Of a DNA stretch of 64,000 nucleotides, positions 16,070 to 25,078 are shown in pieces; the stretch's first letter is position 1, and every line of letters starts with the position of its first letter. The notes under the pieces are model-generated. The model was not told where the DNA came from. It did not search any database and worked only from the letters and a program-made list of their open reading frames with translations. The translations under genes were made by a program, and so were the position numbers. Source of the stretch: Massilia sp. erpn (lineage in GTDB: Bacteria > Pseudomonadota > Gammaproteobacteria > Burkholderiales > Burkholderiaceae_D); NCBI RefSeq assembly GCF_024400215.1, contig NZ_CP053748.1, positions 4,588,001-4,652,000 on the forward strand. Reading direction: 5' to 3'.

Positions 16070-17296
16070 ATGAATGCTTTCCAGCCGCAGCCTATGCTGT
16101 CTGCCCGCGAGGCGCTGGACTTCCTGCTGGGCGCGGCGCGCCCGGTGGAAGAGGTGGAAACCCTGCCTACGCTGGCCGCCAATGGCCGCGTGCTGGCCAA
16201 GTCCCAGGTCTCGGGCATGAATGTGCCCGGCCAGGACAATACCCAGATGGATGGCTATGCGGTGCGTTCGGCCGACTGCGCCAGCGGTTCGGCCACGCTG
16301 ACCGTGTCGCAGCGCATCCCGGCCGGCCATGTGGGCCAGCCCCTGCTGCCCGGCACGGCGGCGCGCATCTTCACCGGCGCCCTGATCCCGGAAGGGGCGG
16401 ATGCCGTGGTGATGCAGGAGCAGTGCGAGCTGCATGAAAAAATCGTCACCATCCGCCACGCGCCGCGTCCCGGCGAGTGGATACGCCGCGCCGGCGAGGA
16501 CATCACCCACGGCAGCGTGATCCTGCCGGCCGGCACCCGCCTGCGCGGCCAGGAGCTGGGCCTGGCCGCTTCGGTTGGCCTGGCCGAACTGCCGGTGCGG
16601 CGCAAGCTGCGCGTTGCTGTCTTCTTCACCGGCGACGAACTGGCCATGCCGGGCGAGCCGCTGGCTCCGGGCGCCATCTACAATTCCAACCGCTTCACCC
16701 TGCGCGCCTTGCTGGAGAACCTGGGTTGCGAGATCGTCGACCTGGGCATCGTGCCGGACACCCTGGCCGCCACGCGCGAGGTGCTGCGCCAGGCCGCGCA
16801 AGGCAATGACCTGATCATCACCTCGGGCGGCGTATCGGTGGGCGAGGAAGACCATATCCGTCCCGCCGTGGAAGCGGAGGGGCGCTTGAACCTGTGGCAG
16901 ATCGCCATCAAGCCGGGCAAGCCGCTGGCTTTCGGCGAGGTGGGCAGCAGCTTCTTTATCGGCCTGCCTGGCAATCCGGTCTCGAGCCTGATCACCTTCA
17001 TGCTGTTCGTGCGGCCCTTCGTGCTGCGCCTGCAGGGTGTCAGCGATCCGGCCGCGCTGGCGCCGCGCGTCTACAGCCTGCGCGCCGATTTCGACCTGCC
17101 CAAGGCTGACCGCCGCAACGAATTCCTGCGCGCGCGCCTCAACCGCGAGGGCGGCCTCGATCTGTTCCCGAACCAGGGTTCGGGCGTGCTGACTTCCACC
17201 GTCTGGGCCGATGGCGTGATCGATAATCCGCCCGGCAATCCGATCCGCGCCGGCGACCCGGTGCGCTTCATTCCCTTTAGTGAACTGCTGTATTGA
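16070..17296 (+). CDS. moeA: Molybdopterin molybdenumtransferase
   Basis: 408 residues with the MoeA domain order: N-terminal domains I/II (NVPGQDNTQMDGYAVRS, RIFTGALIPEGADAVVMQE), the MoCF-binding domain (TSGGVSVGEEDHIRP, GLPGNPVSS) and a C-terminal beta domain. It inserts molybdate into adenylylated molybdopterin to finish molybdenum cofactor. It is tightly coupled behind thrC (3-nt gap) and followed by moaD 15 nt later. Confidence 0.96.
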   Translation: MNAFQPQPMLSAREALDFLLGAARPVEEVETLPTLAANGRVLAKSQVSGMNVPGQDNTQMDGYAVRSADCASGSATLTVSQRIPAGHVGQPLLPGTAARIFTGALIPEGADAVVMQEQCELHEKIVTIRHAPRPGEWIRRAGEDITHGSVILPAGTRLRGQELGLAASVGLAELPVRRKLRVAVFFTGDELAMPGEPLAPGAIYNSNRFTLRALLENLGCEIVDLGIVPDTLAATREVLRQAAQGNDLIITSGGVSVGEEDHIRPAVEAEGRLNLWQIAIKPGKPLAFGEVGSSFFIGLPGNPVSSLITFMLFVRPFVLRLQGVSDPAALAPRVYSLRADFDLPKADRRNEFLRARLNREGGLDLFPNQGSGVLTSTVWADGVIDNPPGNPIRAGDPVRFIPFSELLY

Positions 17297-17311
17297 TAGG
17301 ATGTTGAAATA

Positions 17312-17566
17312 ATGATTACGCTGCGTTTCTTTGCCAGCGTGCGCGAAAGCCTTGGCACCTCTTCCGAAACCATTGATTTGCCGCCCGGCGTGGCCACGGT
17401 GGGGGCATTGCGCGCCCACCTGGTGCAGCGCGGCGGCGCCTGGGCACAGGCGCTGGCCGAAGGGCGCGCCCTGCGCATGGCCTGCAACCAGGTGATGGCC
17501 GAGCCATCGACCGCGATTGCCGACGGTTGCGAAGTGGCTTTCTTTCCGCCCGTGACCGGCGGCTGA
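17312..17566 (+). CDS. moaD: Molybdopterin synthase small subunit
   Basis: 84 residues with a ubiquitin-like fold. It ends in the required PPVTGG, whose terminal glycine is converted to a thiocarboxylate that donates sulfur to precursor Z. The large subunit gene moaE, its usual partner, is not downstream; the next gene is a GGDEF/EAL protein, so moaE must lie elsewhere. Confidence 0.94.
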   Translation: MITLRFFASVRESLGTSSETIDLPPGVATVGALRAHLVQRGGAWAQALAEGRALRMACNQVMAEPSTAIADGCEVAFFPPVTGG

Positions 17567-17819
17567 AGGCCTTCCCGGTTCTATATTGCGCGTTCGCAAC
17601 ATTTGCCTTGATTTTGGGCAAATAAATTCAAGACGGCAGGGCGCGCGGGCTATACTGAGTTCGTGATGCCCTTGGCGGTTTCCATGCCGCCAGCTTCCAT
17701 GGCCTAATCCGTGCCGGAAGACCCTGCATCCCCTTTCTCCCGTCGCCCATCCCTCGCGGCTCCCTTGTTTGAAGCATATGGCTGGAAGCGTTTGCGCCGC
17801 TTTCCCGCGAGGAGTGAGC

Positions 17820-20513
17820 ATGTTTTCCTTTATCGACAGGCTGGGATTGCGCCTCAAGCTGGCCTTGGGTTTCGGCACGGTCATCGTTCTGATGTGCCTG
17901 GCCGATATGACGCTGATGTTCGGCCACGAGCGCGCACTGGCGGCGGTGGACCATTACTTCGACAGCGAAGACCGCATGGCCGATTTGAGTTTGAACAGCC
18001 TGATGGCGCTGGAGCGGGCGCGCCGCTTCAAGAAGGAATTTCTGCTGGAGGTACGCGTGCTGCCCGCCGGCGAGGCGAAGGCGCGCTACGGCGCCCTGGT
18101 CGGCAAGGAGTTGCAGGTGGTGCGCTCCAGCATGGCCGAGATCCGCCGCCTGAAACCGGGCGCGGCGGTGGAGCGCGAAGTGCGCGCGGTGGAGTCGGCA
18201 CTGGGCTTGTATGGGGATAGTTTCCAGCGCCTGGCCGCGCAGTACGAGCTGCTCGGCAACCGCGAGCAGGGACAGGAAGCGGCCTTCCGCAGCTCCCAGA
18301 ATACGCTGGCCGAAATCGGCCAGGCATCCGCCGCTTATAACGAAGCCGTGCGGCGCATCGAGTCGGCCTTGCTGGCACTGCGGGCGCAGGCCGACCAGGC
18401 CTTGCTGGAGACGCGCAGCTCGGTGCGCAAGGCGAATAGCAGCGTGAGCGCCATCATCCTGTTTGGCGGTGCCGGTTCCATGCTGCTTGGCCTGTACATA
18501 GCCCGCCTGCTGATGCGCAATATCGAGAAGTCGGCTGCTGCCGGCGTGCGCTTTGCGCGCCAACTGGCCTCCGGCGACTGGAGCGTGCGCCTGCCGCAGG
18601 GCGGCACGCGCGAGTTTGCCGAGTTGTCGGTATCGCTGAACGCCATGGCCGACAATCTGCAGGAGACCTACCGGCGCGAGCAAGGCCGGACGGCGGAGCT
18701 GATAGGCCTGAACCGCACCCTGCGCCTGCGCTCGCGCTGCAACGAAGCCATGGTGCGAGTGAACGATGAAGCGCAACTGCTGGATCTGATCTGCGTCCAT
18801 ATGGTCGACGAGGGCGGCTATCCCCTGGTGTGGGTGGGCATGCAAAACAGCGCCGGTGCGGTGGCCGTGGCAGCCCAGGCGGGCGGCGTGCCGGATGACG
18901 AACTGCCGGGCTGGCAGCAGGTGGCGCTGGCGCTGGCCGGCCATCGCCCGGCGGGATCGGCCGGCAGTGCGGCGGAATCCGTCCACTGCCTGGTGCTGCC
19001 CTTGAAGTGCCGCGGCGAGCTGCTGGGCGCCATCTGCATCGTGGCACCGCAGGCGCCGGCCTTCGACGACGCGGAAATCGGCCTGCTGCGCGAGCTGGTG
19101 GACGATGTGGCTTTCGGCATGTACAGCCTGCGCGAAGAGCAGCGCCGCCAGCGCGCCGAACAGGAGCTGGCCTACCAGGCCAACCACGACGCCCTGACCG
19201 GGCTGGCCAACCGCAACCTGTTCAACGACCGTCTGCGCCAGGGCGCCGCCCTGGCCGAGCGCATGGGGCGCCAACTGGCGGTGCTGGCGATCGGATTGGA
19301 ACGCTATCGCCAGGTCAAGGACAGCCTGGGCCACGATGCCGGCAACGCCTTGCTGCAGCATGCGGCCCAGCAGCTGTCAGGCCAGCTGCGCGACGGCGAC
19401 ACGCTGGCGCGGCTGGCGGGCGACGAGTTCGTGGTGGTGCTGGGCGACCTGCAAACCGGTGAGCAGGCGCGCGCCACGGCCGCCCGCCTGCTGCGCGCGG
19501 TGCAGGCGCCCTTTGTCTGGGCCGGCGCGGCGGTGGCGAGCAGCGCCAGCGTCGGCATCAGCCTGTATCCGCAGGATGGCATGGACGCCGCCAGCCTGCT
19601 GTGCAGCGCCAATGCGGCCATGGCCAGCGCCCAGGCCATGGGCAGCAACCGCTTCCGCTTCTATGCGCCGGAAATGAACGAGCGCGCCATGCAGCTGTTT
19701 GCCCTCGAATCCGAACTGGCGCGCGCCATCGAGCAGGGCGAGCTGTGTCTGCACTACCAGCCGCGCGTGAACCTCGAAAGCGGTGCCATACGCAGTGCCG
19801 AAGCCCTGGTGCGCTGGCGCCATCCGCAGCGCGGCATGGTGCCGCCCGGCGACTTCATTCCGCTGGCGGAGAATTCCGGCCTGATCGTGCCGCTCGGCGC
19901 CTGGGTGATCCGCGAAGTGTGCCGCCAGCAGCGCGCCTGGATCGACGCCGGCCTGCAAACGGCCGTGGTGGCGGTGAATCTTTCGCCGCGCCAGTTCCAG
20001 GACGAGCACCTGGTGGATGAAATCCGCGGCGCGCTGTCCGAGCACGTGCTGGATGCCGCCTGCATCGAAATGGAGATCACCGAATCGACCGTGATGGACA
20101 ACGCGGCCGAAGCGGGCTGCAAGCTCAACGCGCTCAAGTCGCTCGGCATCAGCCTGTCGCTGGACGATTTCGGCACCGGCCATTCCTCGCTGAGCCGCCT
20201 GCGCCATCTGCCCATCGACCACCTGAAGATCGACCAGGCTTTCGTGCGCCATCTGTGCACCAATGCGGCGGATGCGGCGATCTGCAAGGCTATCGTCGAT
20301 CTGGCGCATAATCTGCAGCTGAGCGTGATCGCCGAGGGCGTGGAAGACGCGGCGCAAGCCGCCGCCTTGCGCGCCTGGGGCTGCGATGATGTGCAAGGCT
20401 TCCACTTCGCGCGCCCTATGCCGCCCGAGGAATTTGCGCGCATGCTGGCGCCGTGCCACGACCATAACGCGCCGGCGGGCCAGTTCGCCGGTCTGCTGCA
20501 ATTGGCTGCCTGA
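17820..20513 (+). CDS. Membrane GAF–GGDEF–EAL protein with degenerate cyclase domain
   Basis: 897 residues from ATG 17820, preceded by GAGGAG. TM1 is at about 13–34, a helical periplasmic sensor of four-helix-bundle style at 35–205, TM2 at 208–230, a HAMP-like segment to about 285, and a GAF-like domain at 300–435. The GGDEF domain (about 450–615) carries AGDEF at 533–537, and the usual metal-binding DxDxFK region reads IGLERYRQVKD, so the first Asp is missing. Cyclase activity is therefore doubtful. The EAL domain is intact: AEALVRW (Glu661), ITESTVMD, LDDFGTGHSSL, KIDQAF, AEGVED. Most likely a phosphodiesterase of cyclic di-GMP. A TATACT box at 17651–17656 may be its -10 element; otherwise 17567–17819 shows nothing clear. 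Confidence 0.93.
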   Translation: MFSFIDRLGLRLKLALGFGTVIVLMCLADMTLMFGHERALAAVDHYFDSEDRMADLSLNSLMALERARRFKKEFLLEVRVLPAGEAKARYGALVGKELQVVRSSMAEIRRLKPGAAVEREVRAVESALGLYGDSFQRLAAQYELLGNREQGQEAAFRSSQNTLAEIGQASAAYNEAVRRIESALLALRAQADQALLETRSSVRKANSSVSAIILFGGAGSMLLGLYIARLLMRNIEKSAAAGVRFARQLASGDWSVRLPQGGTREFAELSVSLNAMADNLQETYRREQGRTAELIGLNRTLRLRSRCNEAMVRVNDEAQLLDLICVHMVDEGGYPLVWVGMQNSAGAVAVAAQAGGVPDDELPGWQQVALALAGHRPAGSAGSAAESVHCLVLPLKCRGELLGAICIVAPQAPAFDDAEIGLLRELVDDVAFGMYSLREEQRRQRAEQELAYQANHDALTGLANRNLFNDRLRQGAALAERMGRQLAVLAIGLERYRQVKDSLGHDAGNALLQHAAQQLSGQLRDGDTLARLAGDEFVVVLGDLQTGEQARATAARLLRAVQAPFVWAGAAVASSASVGISLYPQDGMDAASLLCSANAAMASAQAMGSNRFRFYAPEMNERAMQLFALESELARAIEQGELCLHYQPRVNLESGAIRSAEALVRWRHPQRGMVPPGDFIPLAENSGLIVPLGAWVIREVCRQQRAWIDAGLQTAVVAVNLSPRQFQDEHLVDEIRGALSEHVLDAACIEMEITESTVMDNAAEAGCKLNALKSLGISLSLDDFGTGHSSLSRLRHLPIDHLKIDQAFVRHLCTNAADAAICKAIVDLAHNLQLSVIAEGVEDAAQAAALRAWGCDDVQGFHFARPMPPEEFARMLAPCHDHNAPAGQFAGLLQLAA

Positions 20514-20515
20514 AC

Positions 20516-20554
20516 CAGCGCCTTGCCGGCGCGGGGCCGGCAAGGCGCTGTTTT
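20516..20554 (+). terminator. Strong intrinsic terminator
   Basis: A 15-bp perfect stem, CAGCGCCTTGCCGGC (20516–20530) with its complement (20536–20550), over a 5-nt loop, followed by TTTT. It starts 3 nt after the GGDEF/EAL stop codon. Confidence 0.9.
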
Positions 20555-20574
20555 CGACTACAATGCTGCACCTT

Positions 20575-21825
20575 ATGAATAGTCCCGCACTTCACCGCAA
20601 ACGCGTGGCCGTCATCGGCGGCGGCCCGGCCGGCCTGATGGCCGCCCAGACCTTGGCCGCCGCTGGCCACGCCGTCGATGTCTACGATGCCATGCCCTCG
20701 GTCGGCCGCAAATTCCTGCTGGCCGGGAAGGGCGGCATGAATATCACCCACGCCGAACCCTACGACCAGTTCATTACGCGCTACGGCCGCCGCGTCGCCG
20801 AACTGCGCCCGATGCTGGACGCTTTCGGGCCGGAGCAGGTGCGTGCACTGGTGCATAGCCTGGGCATCGAGACTTTCGTCGGTTCCTCCGGCCGCGTCTT
20901 CCCGACCGAGATGAAGGCCGCGCCGCTGCTGCGCGCCTGGCTGCATCGCCTGCGCGAAAGCGGCGTACATTTCCACCAGCGCTACCGCTGGCTGGGCTGG
21001 ACCGATGGGCGCGCTGCGCTGCGCTTCGCCACGCCACAGGGCGAGCAGGCGATCCAGGCCGACGCCGTGGTGCTGGCCTTGGGCGGCGCGAGTTGGGCGC
21101 GACTGGGATCGGATGGCGCCTGGCTGCCGCTGTTGGCGCAGCAGGGCGTGCCGGTCGCGCCGCTGCGTCCCGCCAACTGCGGTTTCGATGTGGACTGGAC
21201 GGAATTTTTCAGCGCCAAGTATGCGGGCGAGCCGCTGACCACGGTGGCGGTGCTATACCGCGATATCGAAGGTCGGCCGCAGCGCAAGCAGGGCCAGTTC
21301 GTCGTCACCGCCGGCGGCGTTGAAGGCAGTCTGATTTACGCCGTGTCGGCCGCCCTGCGCGAGCAGATCGAGCGCGATGGCAGCGCCTTGCTGGAACTCG
21401 ACCTGCTGCCCGACCTGTCGCCCGAGCGCGTGCTGGCCGAAGTGCTGCATCCGCGCGGTTCGCGTTCCATGGCCAGCCATCTGCACGGCCGTTTAGGCAT
21501 CAAGGGCGTGAAAGCGGGCCTGCTGCACGAATGCCTGAGCAAGGAAGAATATGGGAATCCTGAGCGCCTGGCGCAGGCGCTGAAGGCTTTGCCGCTGCGT
21601 TTGAAGGCGCCGCGCCCCATCGATGAGGCGATCAGTAGCGCGGGCGGGGTGCGCTTCGAGGCGCTGCACAGCACCATGTTGCAGGCGCTGCCCGGCGTCT
21701 TCGTGGCCGGCGAAATGCTGGATTGGGAGGCGCCGACCGGCGGCTATTTGCTGACCGCCTGTTTCGCCAGCGGCCAGCAGGCCGGCAAGGATGCCCTGGC
21801 CTGGCTGGAAAAGTCCCAGGCTTAA
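20575..21825 (+). CDS. FAD-dependent oxidoreductase, HI0933/BaiN-like family
   Basis: 416 residues from ATG 20575; an ATG at 20563 overlaps a TACAAT -10-like box (20559–20564) and is less likely. The N-terminal FAD motif VIGGGPAGLMAAQTL is followed by GRKFLLAGKGGMNIT, a signature of HI0933-like flavoproteins. The C-terminal block VFVAGEMLDWEAPTGGYLLTACFASG closes the FAD site. The family holds reductases of uncertain physiological substrate, some acting on unsaturated steroid-like ketones; I would not assign a substrate. It is convergent with the DUF2807 gene, the two stop codons overlapping by 3 nt. Confidence 0.9.
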   Translation: MNSPALHRKRVAVIGGGPAGLMAAQTLAAAGHAVDVYDAMPSVGRKFLLAGKGGMNITHAEPYDQFITRYGRRVAELRPMLDAFGPEQVRALVHSLGIETFVGSSGRVFPTEMKAAPLLRAWLHRLRESGVHFHQRYRWLGWTDGRAALRFATPQGEQAIQADAVVLALGGASWARLGSDGAWLPLLAQQGVPVAPLRPANCGFDVDWTEFFSAKYAGEPLTTVAVLYRDIEGRPQRKQGQFVVTAGGVEGSLIYAVSAALREQIERDGSALLELDLLPDLSPERVLAEVLHPRGSRSMASHLHGRLGIKGVKAGLLHECLSKEEYGNPERLAQALKALPLRLKAPRPIDEAISSAGGVRFEALHSTMLQALPGVFVAGEMLDWEAPTGGYLLTACFASGQQAGKDALAWLEKSQA

Positions 21826-22634
21826 TGCTCCCAGTTGACCTCACCGGAGCCGGTGCGGTTCACATTACGCATGTCCGGATTGCCGAACACGCTGATGTCG
21901 CCGCTGCCGCGCAGCACCAGCTCGGCCGAGTGGCGTGCAAAAACTTGCGTGGTGCCCGAACCCTTGAGGTGGACGCTGACCTTGTCCGAGGCCAGATGGC
22001 GCGCATCCAGGTCGCCTGAGCCGGTCAGTTCGGCGCTCAGTTCGCGGCAGCTGCCGCTGGACTTGATCTGGCCCGAGCCGACCATCTGCAATTCCACTTT
22101 CTCGCTGCTGCCGGTATTCAGATTCAGGTCGCCGCTGCCATGCACGCCCGCTTCGACTTCGCGGTAGCGGCCATTGAAGCTCACATTGCCCGAGCCGTGC
22201 AGCTGCAGCGACAGGGTGTCGCCGCTGAAGCCCGTCACGCTGCTGTCGCCGCTGCCATGCACTTCCAGCTCCTTCAGCGAAGGCAGCACCAGTTCCACCT
22301 GCAAGGGACGGCGGTGGTGCAGCAGCATGCCCTTGATGCCGATGTGCAGGGTGGCGCCATCCTGTTCGGTATCCACATTGCTCAGCATGCGCTGCTCGCC
22401 GCGCACGATCAGCATCGGCTTGCTGCCCTGGCGCAGCGTCAGGTCGATCGGCCCGCTCAGTTCCACCATGGTGGTGGCTGCGCTCACCTTGCGCTCTTCG
22501 CTGGCGGCCAGGCGGCCGGCGGCGCTGGACGGGTTGGCGATGCCCTGCGCCCGCAGCACGCTGTAGGAAACGCCGGTCAGCACGATCGCCAGCAGCAGAA
22601 GGCTGAGGCCTACTTTAAACAGTCCACGCATCAT
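21822..22634 (-). CDS. Head-GIN (DUF2807) beta-helix-like envelope protein
   Basis: 270 residues. A single N-terminal membrane anchor or signal segment (GLFKVGLSLLLLAIVLTGVSYSV) is followed by at least eight copies of a GSG turn spaced by about 18–22 residues (HGSGDSS, HGSGNVS, HGSGDLN, VGSGQIK, TGSGDLD, KGSGTTQ, RGSGDIS, TGSGEVN). These fit the DUF2807 right-handed beta-helix, probably facing the periplasm. GGAG lies 6 nt before the ATG. It is the last gene of a leftward group with the HAAS/DUF1700 protein, a pairing seen in many bacteria where DUF1700 and adhesin-like DUF4097/2807 proteins go together. Function unknown. Confidence 0.88.
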   Translation of the reverse strand: MMRGLFKVGLSLLLLAIVLTGVSYSVLRAQGIANPSSAAGRLAASEERKVSAATTMVELSGPIDLTLRQGSKPMLIVRGEQRMLSNVDTEQDGATLHIGIKGMLLHHRRPLQVELVLPSLKELEVHGSGDSSVTGFSGDTLSLQLHGSGNVSFNGRYREVEAGVHGSGDLNLNTGSSEKVELQMVGSGQIKSSGSCRELSAELTGSGDLDARHLASDKVSVHLKGSGTTQVFARHSAELVLRGSGDISVFGNPDMRNVNRTGSGEVNWEH

Positions 22635-22644
22635 TGGCTCCGCT

Positions 22645-23421
22645 TCAACGGCCCCGCAACAGGGAAAAATTCATTTCGATATACCGGCGGATGCCGATCA
22701 CGGTGTAGCGCGTCACCACGATGCTGAGCAGGCAAAGCAGGATGCCGCCCAGGATCAGGCTGACGCCGATGGCCGTTTGCGCCGTGCGCGATTCGGCATC
22801 CAGGTCGGTCGAGATGCGCACCCCGCTTTCGGCCACGGCTTCGGCCTTTTCCATCAGCCGGCCGGAGCGGCTGGTTTCGCCGTCCAGCGCCGCCTGCAGG
22901 GCGGGCGAGGGTTCCTGCTGCACTTGCAAGCCGTCGGCGCCGATGGAGACGCGGGTCTGCATGCTGCGGTCCTCGTCGTCGTCGAAAATCACCAGATGGC
23001 GCAGCGGCCCATTCAGCACCAGCTCATTGGCGCCGGCCAGGCCGCTGGCCGTGATGGCGATGCCGCTGAGGTAAAAAGCGAAGGCGGTGGCGTACAGCGC
23101 CATCAGCATGGAGGTGTAGACCACGGCCGGCACCACCATGAACAGATTGAAGACCGCCAGGCCGAGGAAGGACATGGCCATGCGCGCCAGATTGGCCGGG
23201 CTGCGTTTTTCTTCGAAAGCATGCAGATGAGCGTTGGCGCGCAAGGTCATGGCGATCTTGCGCGGTTCGTCGAGTTCCTGAGCGATTTCGGCTTCGCTGC
23301 GGCCCACTACCAGGCCGTCGATGAAACGCTGCTCGTAGTAGGCCAGGGTTTTGGCGACCGTGTCCGGCGGCAGTCCCGCCAAGGCCTTGCTGAGCGCGCT
23401 CAGGTAGTCCGACTTGCTCAT
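22645..23421 (-). CDS. HAAS/DUF1700-family membrane protein
   Basis: 258 residues. The N-terminal helical HAAS-type domain (SDYLSALSKALAGLPPDTVAKTLAYYEQRF, then EAEIAQELDEPRKIA) is followed by two membrane segments (about 85–135), a soluble domain and a last membrane segment near 215–240. A GGAG ribosome site precedes the ATG. It lies 10 nt before the DUF2807 gene and 12 nt after a 45-aa membrane peptide gene. HAAS proteins usually follow a PadR regulator; none is seen here. Confidence 0.88.
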   Translation of the reverse strand: MSKSDYLSALSKALAGLPPDTVAKTLAYYEQRFIDGLVVGRSEAEIAQELDEPRKIAMTLRANAHLHAFEEKRSPANLARMAMSFLGLAVFNLFMVVPAVVYTSMLMALYATAFAFYLSGIAITASGLAGANELVLNGPLRHLVIFDDDEDRSMQTRVSIGADGLQVQQEPSPALQAALDGETSRSGRLMEKAEAVAESGVRISTDLDAESRTAQTAIGVSLILGGILLCLLSIVVTRYTVIGIRRYIEMNFSLLRGR

Positions 23422-23433
23422 GCTCGCTCCCGC

Positions 23434-23571
23434 TTAATTGATCAGCGCCGCGGTCTGGACCAGGGTCACGCCCGGCGCACTGGTTAATTCGTCAAATTCC
23501 ACGATCGCCACCGTGCTGGCGATGACCAGCAGCAGAACCACGAAGGTGCTTATACCTGTTTTCATTTTCAT
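23434..23571 (-). CDS. Small single-span membrane peptide (45 aa) heading the DUF1700 operon
   Basis: The frame begins ATG AAA ATG (23571, or more likely 23565 with GGGGA at the right distance). It encodes MKTGISTFVVLLL followed by VIASTVAIVEFDEL and a short polar tail ending AALIN. One transmembrane helix or an uncleaved signal anchor is expected. It ends 12 nt before the DUF1700 start in the same direction. I recognise no family. A good ribosome site and tight operon spacing are the reasons to call it. Confidence 0.6.
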   Translation of the reverse strand: MKMKTGISTFVVLLLVIASTVAIVEFDELTSAPGVTLVQTAALIN

Positions 23572-23704
23572 TCCCCAAAGCGTTTTATCTATGATGAAAC
23601 TGTACGCAATGGGGCGCTGCCGGGCCATCGGTGTGCGACAGGCTGCAAAATTGGCGGGGCAGGCGACATATTCGGGGGATAGCCGGAACATGCTGGCGCG
23701 CCCT

Positions 23705-25078
23705 TCAGCCGCCCTTGGCCAGCAATCTGGCGGCCGCCACGCCGCTGCGCACCGCCATTTCCAGGGTGGCGGGGTAGTCGCCGGCCGTGTAATCGCCGGC
23801 CAGCACCAGTCCCGGCAGGACGGTGGCGTTGGCCGGGCGCTGCAGGCCGGGCGTGCAGGCATAGGTGGCGCGCTTCTCGGTGATCAGCTTGAACCACTCG
23901 GGACGGCCCAGTTCCGGCCGCTGGAAGGCCACCGCCAGCTGGACGGCGACCGCCTCGGCCAGCAAGTCCTGGCCCTGGGCCGCCACCTCGGCCGAGGCGC
24001 TGATGACGACGGCCAGCAGGCCGGCCTGGCTGGCGTCGAGCTGGCCGCGGTCGAAGACGAACTGGCCCCAGGCGTGGTTGTGCGCGTCCTCGACCAGGGC
24101 ATAAAAAGGCAGGGCCAGGCGGGTATCCGGGCTGTATTGCAGATAGCAGGTGGTGATGGCTTCCGCTTCGAAAGCGGTGAGCTGGGCTGTCAGCTCGGCG
24201 GCGGCGGGCAGCTGGTTGAGCAGGACGGCCGAGGCGCCCGGCGCGCAGGCCAGCACCACGCCGTCGAACCAGGCGGTCCAGTTGCCGCCCACGGCCGAAC
24301 CGTTGGCTTCCAGCGCCCATTGCTGCCCTTGGGCTGTCTCGCCGGGACGGATGGCGACCACCTTGGCGCCGCTGCGCACGCTGCCGCCATGCGCCTCGAC
24401 ATAGCGCGCGGCAGCTTGCGGGAACAGGGCGGACAGGTCGGCGCGCGGCAGCAGCATGTCGGAGGCGGCGCGGCGCGCGCCCAGGCTGTCGCGCAGCACA
24501 TTCAGGAAGATGCGCGCTGAGGCGCGTTCCGGCGGCGTGTTCAGGGCCGCCAGGCACAGGGGCCGCCACATCAGGCGGATCAGGCGCGGGGTCTGGTCGA
24601 AGCGCTCCAGCAGTTCGCTGACGCTGCAATCGACATCCAGCCGCCAGCCCATCCAGCGCGCCGTGGTGGAGAAGCGCGCCAGGGCCAGCTTGTCCTCGCG
24701 CTGCAAGCCCTTGGCGCGCAGCAGGGCGGCCAGCAGGTGCAGCGGGGCGGGCAAGGGCAGGCTGGGGGCGATGAAATCCATGCCGTCCGAATCGGCCGGG
24801 TAGCGCATCTGCAGCGGCGCTTTCAGCAAGGCCTTGGCGGTATCCACGCCGGCCAGTTTCATCAGGCGCAGCGATTCGCTGTAAGCGCCCAGCAGGATGT
24901 GCTGGCCGTTATCCAGCTCGCGGCGGTCGGTGGCGACGCAGCGCGCGCGTCCACCCAGGATGCGGCCCGCTTCGAACAGTGTGACTTGCACGCCGGCCCG
25001 CGCCAGTTCCATGGCCGCCGCGCAGCCGGCCCAGCCGCCGCCGATGACGGCGACGGTTTTGCGCAGCGGCTTAGCCAC
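23705..25078 (-). CDS. hpnE: Hydroxysqualene dehydroxylase
   Basis: 457 residues. FAD-binding motif VIGGGWAGCAAAMELARAG at the N-terminus and a C-terminal amine-oxidase-like closing motif (LPGLVLAGDYTAGDYPATLEMAVRSG). In the bacterial three-step route HpnE reduces hydroxysqualene to squalene. The start is GTG 25078, which overlaps the hpnD stop (GTGGCTAA), a sign of translational coupling. It is the last gene of hpnCDE. Confidence 0.95.
   Translation of the reverse strand: MAKPLRKTVAVIGGGWAGCAAAMELARAGVQVTLFEAGRILGGRARCVATDRRELDNGQHILLGAYSESLRLMKLAGVDTAKALLKAPLQMRYPADSDGMDFIAPSLPLPAPLHLLAALLRAKGLQREDKLALARFSTTARWMGWRLDVDCSVSELLERFDQTPRLIRLMWRPLCLAALNTPPERASARIFLNVLRDSLGARRAASDMLLPRADLSALFPQAAARYVEAHGGSVRSGAKVVAIRPGETAQGQQWALEANGSAVGGNWTAWFDGVVLACAPGASAVLLNQLPAAAELTAQLTAFEAEAITTCYLQYSPDTRLALPFYALVEDAHNHAWGQFVFDRGQLDASQAGLLAVVISASAEVAAQGQDLLAEAVAVQLAVAFQRPELGRPEWFKLITEKRATYACTPGLQRPANATVLPGLVLAGDYTAGDYPATLEMAVRSGVAAARLLAKGG

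Noticed and set aside
15302..17884. Minus-strand frame of about 860 codons across thrC, moeA and moaD
   Set aside because: Spans three well-supported genes and their gaps on the other strand; no motifs or ribosome site.
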